The notes below the pieces were generated by a model, which was given only the letters and a program-made list of their open reading frames with translations, had not been told where the DNA came from and made no database searches. Below are positions 19,309 through 21,624 of a DNA stretch of 21,624 nt, one piece after another; the stretch's first letter is position 1; every line of letters starts with the position of its first letter. The stretch is from Beroe ovata (taxonomy: Eukaryota; Ctenophora; Nuda; Beroida; Beroidae): NCBI GenBank assembly GCA_946803715.1, contig CAMPET010000293.1, positions 63,070 through 84,693 on the forward strand, in the 5' to 3' direction. Position numbers and translations under genes: made by a program.

Positions 19309-19646
19309 ATGGACCACGGCGTTGTGTTTGTAGCCCCATCAGAAGAAAATGCAGACGACGAGGTATGGAAACAACTTCATTGTGTTCCATATTAGTATGA
19401 AACTTTGTTAATAGGCTTTCTAAATCAACCTTCAAACTTTGTTACAAAAATAGTTGGAGTTAAGTTCAACAAACCCGATATCTCTCTAATCTGAATCTCT
19501 GACTGGCGACTCTATTCAGGGAATTGAAATCCCACTAGAAGAGGACCAGACAGTGAGTCTGAAGGTGGTGCAGTCACTCTTCGCTAACGCTGCTGGGTTA
19601 CGCTTCAGAGCCCCTGACACCGGCCGCATGAGGGCACTCAAAATGG
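19309..19646 (+). CDS. TARDBP: TDP-43 (TARDBP) homolog, N-terminal two exons, incomplete
   Basis: TDP-43 is a nuclear RNA/DNA-binding protein that controls splicing and RNA stability. Exon 1 is 19309-19362 (MDHGVVFVAPSEENADDE), with donor gag|gtatgg. Exon 2 is 19520-19646 after ctattcag, with donor atgg|gtgagt. Together they encode about 60 residues matching the TDP-43 N-terminal oligomerisation domain: IEIPLEEDQTVSL corresponds to human IEIPSEDDGTVLL, and the GLRFR and MRALK words to GLRYR and MRGVR. The RRM domains and C-terminal tail are not in the window. About 2 kb of repeats follow exon 2, so the next exon is either further on or lost. An out-of-frame ATG in good context lies 34 bp upstream (19275). 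The gene starts 231 bp after the ZMPSTE24 stop on the same strand. Confidence 0.85.
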
Positions 19647-19850
19647 GTGAGTTCATGAGAAAAATGCGGAGTCCTGGTATACTACTATACTATGTAGTTG
19701 ATATGCTACCAATCCATGTACAAATTTGTTTGAGATTTATACCTATTATTAAACCTATTATACCTATATCGTTTCGATACATTCCAATCCGTTACTATAA
19801 TGTTGTTTTATAATGTTGATCAATATTCCCAATATACTCGTATATTTAGT

Positions 19851-20342
19851 TATTATATCCAAAAACAATTAAGAATTGTTTGAGTTTCGCAGCCACTCAA
19901 ATGCGTATAAATGATGTGATATGAAATTTATCCGCAGCCCGTCCGTGGCGGTGCCCTGAGGTTATAAGATGAGCCATGTTCTGTCTTGTGTAAAATACCT
20001 CAATGCTTTCTCCATCTTGTATGGACTATGAAGTCGCACATGGATGTAAATTGTAAAATTCACTTATTTACCACGATTTATTAACATCCATTATATACAA
20101 ACGCTTTTTGTTTCTTTGATGGAGTCATAATTATCAAAACTAGTAGTCATGAAAACTATGATTCACACGCTTGTGAAACATATAGGTGAACCATGATTAA
20201 TCGCCTGTTTCTTTCAACTTCAAGCAAAGGTCACCAGGTCACCGCCACGGACGGGCTGCGGATAAATTTCATATCACATCATTTATACGCATTTGAGTGG
20301 CTGCGAAACTCAAACAATTCTTAATTGTTTTTGGATATAATA
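19851..20342. mobile_element. Non-autonomous element with perfect 103-bp terminal inverted repeats
   Basis: Positions 19851-19953 and 20240-20342 are exact reverse complements over all 103 bases. They start tattatatccaaaaacaatt and end near gcccgtccgtggcggtg. The 286-bp middle has no open frame of note. The outermost TA on each side could be a TA target duplication, as for Tc1/mariner-type elements, although TA is palindromic and this is not proof. With no transposase it is best called a long-TIR MITE or foldback element. Identity of the arms implies recent insertion or arm homogenisation. It sits in TDP-43 intron 2 or in what follows the gene. Confidence 0.88.
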
Positions 20343-20379
20343 TCACTGTTTTTCGTAGCTTGAAATCGACCAATTTAAT

Positions 20380-21280
20380 ATGCCGTCAAAATTAAGCTGC
20401 TACCTCTTTTGGTTCTCGAGATATGAGCGTTAACGACTTTAATTGGTCAATTAAGTGATTGATATTTCGGAGACAATAATCACTACATTGCCTAATACAC
20501 AATCCATTACCAGAGCTTTCATATACCGTCATAACTGAGCTGCTACCTTTTTTCGTTCCCGTGATATGGGTGTTAATTACTTTAATTGATCAATTAACTA
20601 ATTGAGATATCGTAGACGTAAGTCACTGCATTGCCTGATACACGCAACATTACCGAAGCTTTCATATGCCGTCAAAATTAAGGTGCTACCATTTTTGGTT
20701 CCCGAGATATGGGCGCGTATTACTTTAATTGGCCAATTAACTAATTGAGATACCAGACACAATAATCTTTAGATGGCCTGTTACACCTACCGCTACCAGA
20801 GCTTTCATATGCCGTATAAATCAATCTGCTATCTTTACCCGTTCCCGAGCTATGGCGGTTAATTATTTTGATTGGTCAATTAACCAATTAAGGTACCGGG
20901 AACGAAAATGTGAACGCAGCTCAGTGAACGCACCGTGACTGGAGGTATAATATCCCGCTAAATTGGCGTTGCTTACACGTTCTGTTTTCGAGATATGAGC
21001 GTTAATTAATCTAATTGGTCAATCAACCAATTAAGGCATTGAGAACGAAAATGTAATCACAGCTCAGTTTACGCATCTTGAGTGTAGGTTGTATATTCCG
21101 TTTAAATATCGCTGCTAACACTTACCGCTTCGGAGATATGAGCATTTACTACTTTAATTGGTCAATTAACCAATTAAGATTCTAGTGTCAAAAATTTCGA
21201 CATAGCCTAATGCACGCTCCTGAATCAGAGGTTTCATATGCCGTATCGTTCAAGTCTCTATCTCACATGGTTCTCGAGTT
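20380..21280. repeat. Diverged tandem array, exact 143-bp period, about 6.3 units
   Basis: The anchor word atgccgt (with variants) falls at 20380, 20523, 20666, 20809, 20952, 21095 and 21238, exactly 143 bp each time. Other unit landmarks are ctgctacc, a ttcccgagatatggg-like word, and a near-palindrome of the form ttaattggtcaattaaccaa. Early units end with attaccagagctttcat. Units differ substantially, so the array is old, yet no net insertion or deletion has changed the spacing. It has no coding potential. The last unit is cut off before the GGGTC run. Confidence 0.9.
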
Positions 21281-21300
21281 TACTCACCCCCCGTTTTATG

Positions 21301-21346
21301 GTCGGGTCGGGTCGGGTCGGGTCGGGTCGAGTCGAGTCGAGACGAC
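21301..21346 (+). repeat. GGGTC pentamer run with G-quadruplex potential
   Basis: Five GGG tracts between 21304 and 21326 are separated by two-base TC loops, followed by degenerate GAGTC units. This fits the usual four-tract G-quadruplex rule. It separates the 143-bp array from a different palindrome-rich segment. Confidence 0.85.
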
Positions 21347-21624
21347 TCGGGACTAAAAATAAGGTTTTTGAATAAATTTCACTATTTTTTTCTGACAAAA
21401 ACGGTTCGGCCGATTTACATGAAATTTTCAACATTTGTTCATCTTCACATAGAGACAAGCTGTGCAAATTTTTATGATTAACCGACGTCATTTACATGGT
21501 GTAATGACGTCACGAAAATCGCGATTTTCGCGATTTGGTACATTTTTATATAGTAGACGCTGGCAAACGTGTTTTTACAAACACACGTAATGACTTAATC
21601 ATTACTTTGGGACTTCATATCTGT
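21347..21624. other. Window edge, repeat-like, no gene
   Basis: This is AT-rich sequence with the word cggttcggccgattta and the palindromes listed separately. It resembles a dispersed non-coding repeat that continues past the window. No exon of the TDP-43 homolog is visible here. Confidence 0.55.
21484..21530. repeat. Palindrome cluster with CRE-type site
   Basis: gacgtcat at 21484-21491 and atgacgtc at 21504-21511 form an inverted pair around a short spacer. The second contains TGACGTCA (21505-21512), the palindromic CREB/ATF site. It abuts an exact 18-bp palindrome, cgaaaatcgcgattttcg (21513-21530). Another small inverted repeat, gtaatga/tcattac, is at 21587-21605. These look like part of an interspersed repeat rather than a gene's promoter. 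Confidence 0.7.

Noticed and set aside
21258-21491. Frame rich in STRPDPTRPDP on the minus strand
   Set aside because: It is a translation of the GGGTC simple repeat, not a protein.
1-21624. tRNA, rRNA or CRISPR features
   Set aside because: I looked for tRNA A/B-box pairs, rRNA-like stretches and spaced identical repeats with unique spacers and found none; the tandem arrays lack unique spacers.

Overview
The window is animal nuclear DNA. The genes have spliceosomal introns with GT..AG borders, and the homologs are metazoan or eukaryotic: importin beta-1, a Ste24/ZMPSTE24 CAAX protease, the N-terminus of TDP-43, and an intronless rhodopsin-class GPCR. Most introns are short (79-265 bp in the importin gene), and the spaces between genes are AT-rich and full of palindromes and repeats. 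The GPCR style (TRT in place of DRY, an NPPLYFWR end to TM7) feels like an early-branching marine invertebrate such as a cnidarian or a relative, but the species cannot be fixed from the sequence. Single ambiguous bases (n) at 1196, 8228 and 12313 show a draft assembly.

Layout, left to right. Positions 1 to about 2030 hold two tandem copies of a block. Each copy has a GT microsatellite, a 32-bp minisatellite and a nearly identical 142-bp candidate exon (797-938 and 1734-1875). From about 2030 to 4976 there is no convincing gene, only palindromes and hairpins. A one-exon GPCR (358 aa, + strand) lies at 4977-6053. Two + strand exons at 6301-6576 and 6689-6793 form the C-terminus of an unrecognised, probably helical protein. 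They are in phase with the duplicated exon, so the GPCR may sit inside an intron of that gene. Positions 6794 to about 9755 hold no clear gene, but include a 199-bp foldback element at 7331-7529 with a perfect 30-bp palindrome.

The importin beta-1 gene (KPNB1 homolog) fills 17243-9756 on the minus strand. I could join 16 exons into a complete 875-residue reading frame. Its intron 4 is 3,048 bp, over ten times the size of any other, and carries a decayed non-LTR retrotransposon. Facing it across a 448-bp head-to-head spacer is an intronless ZMPSTE24/Ste24 gene (17692-19077, + strand, 461 aa). The first two exons of a TDP-43 (TARDBP) homolog begin 231 bp after its stop (19309-19362, 19520-19646). 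The remainder of that gene lies beyond the window or is missing.

Positions 19647-21624, the start of the second TDP-43 intron or what replaced it, are packed with repeats. They contain a 492-bp element with perfect 103-bp terminal inverted repeats, a diverged tandem array with an exact 143-bp period, a GGGTC run able to form a G-quadruplex, and a palindrome-rich end.

The genes are housekeeping functions (nuclear import, prenyl-protein processing, RNA binding) plus one receptor. They are neighbours and I see no sign of an operon or a shared pathway. The most unusual items are the duplicated exon, which gives an immediate stop if both copies are spliced in, the perfect-TIR element, and the fixed-length 143-bp array.
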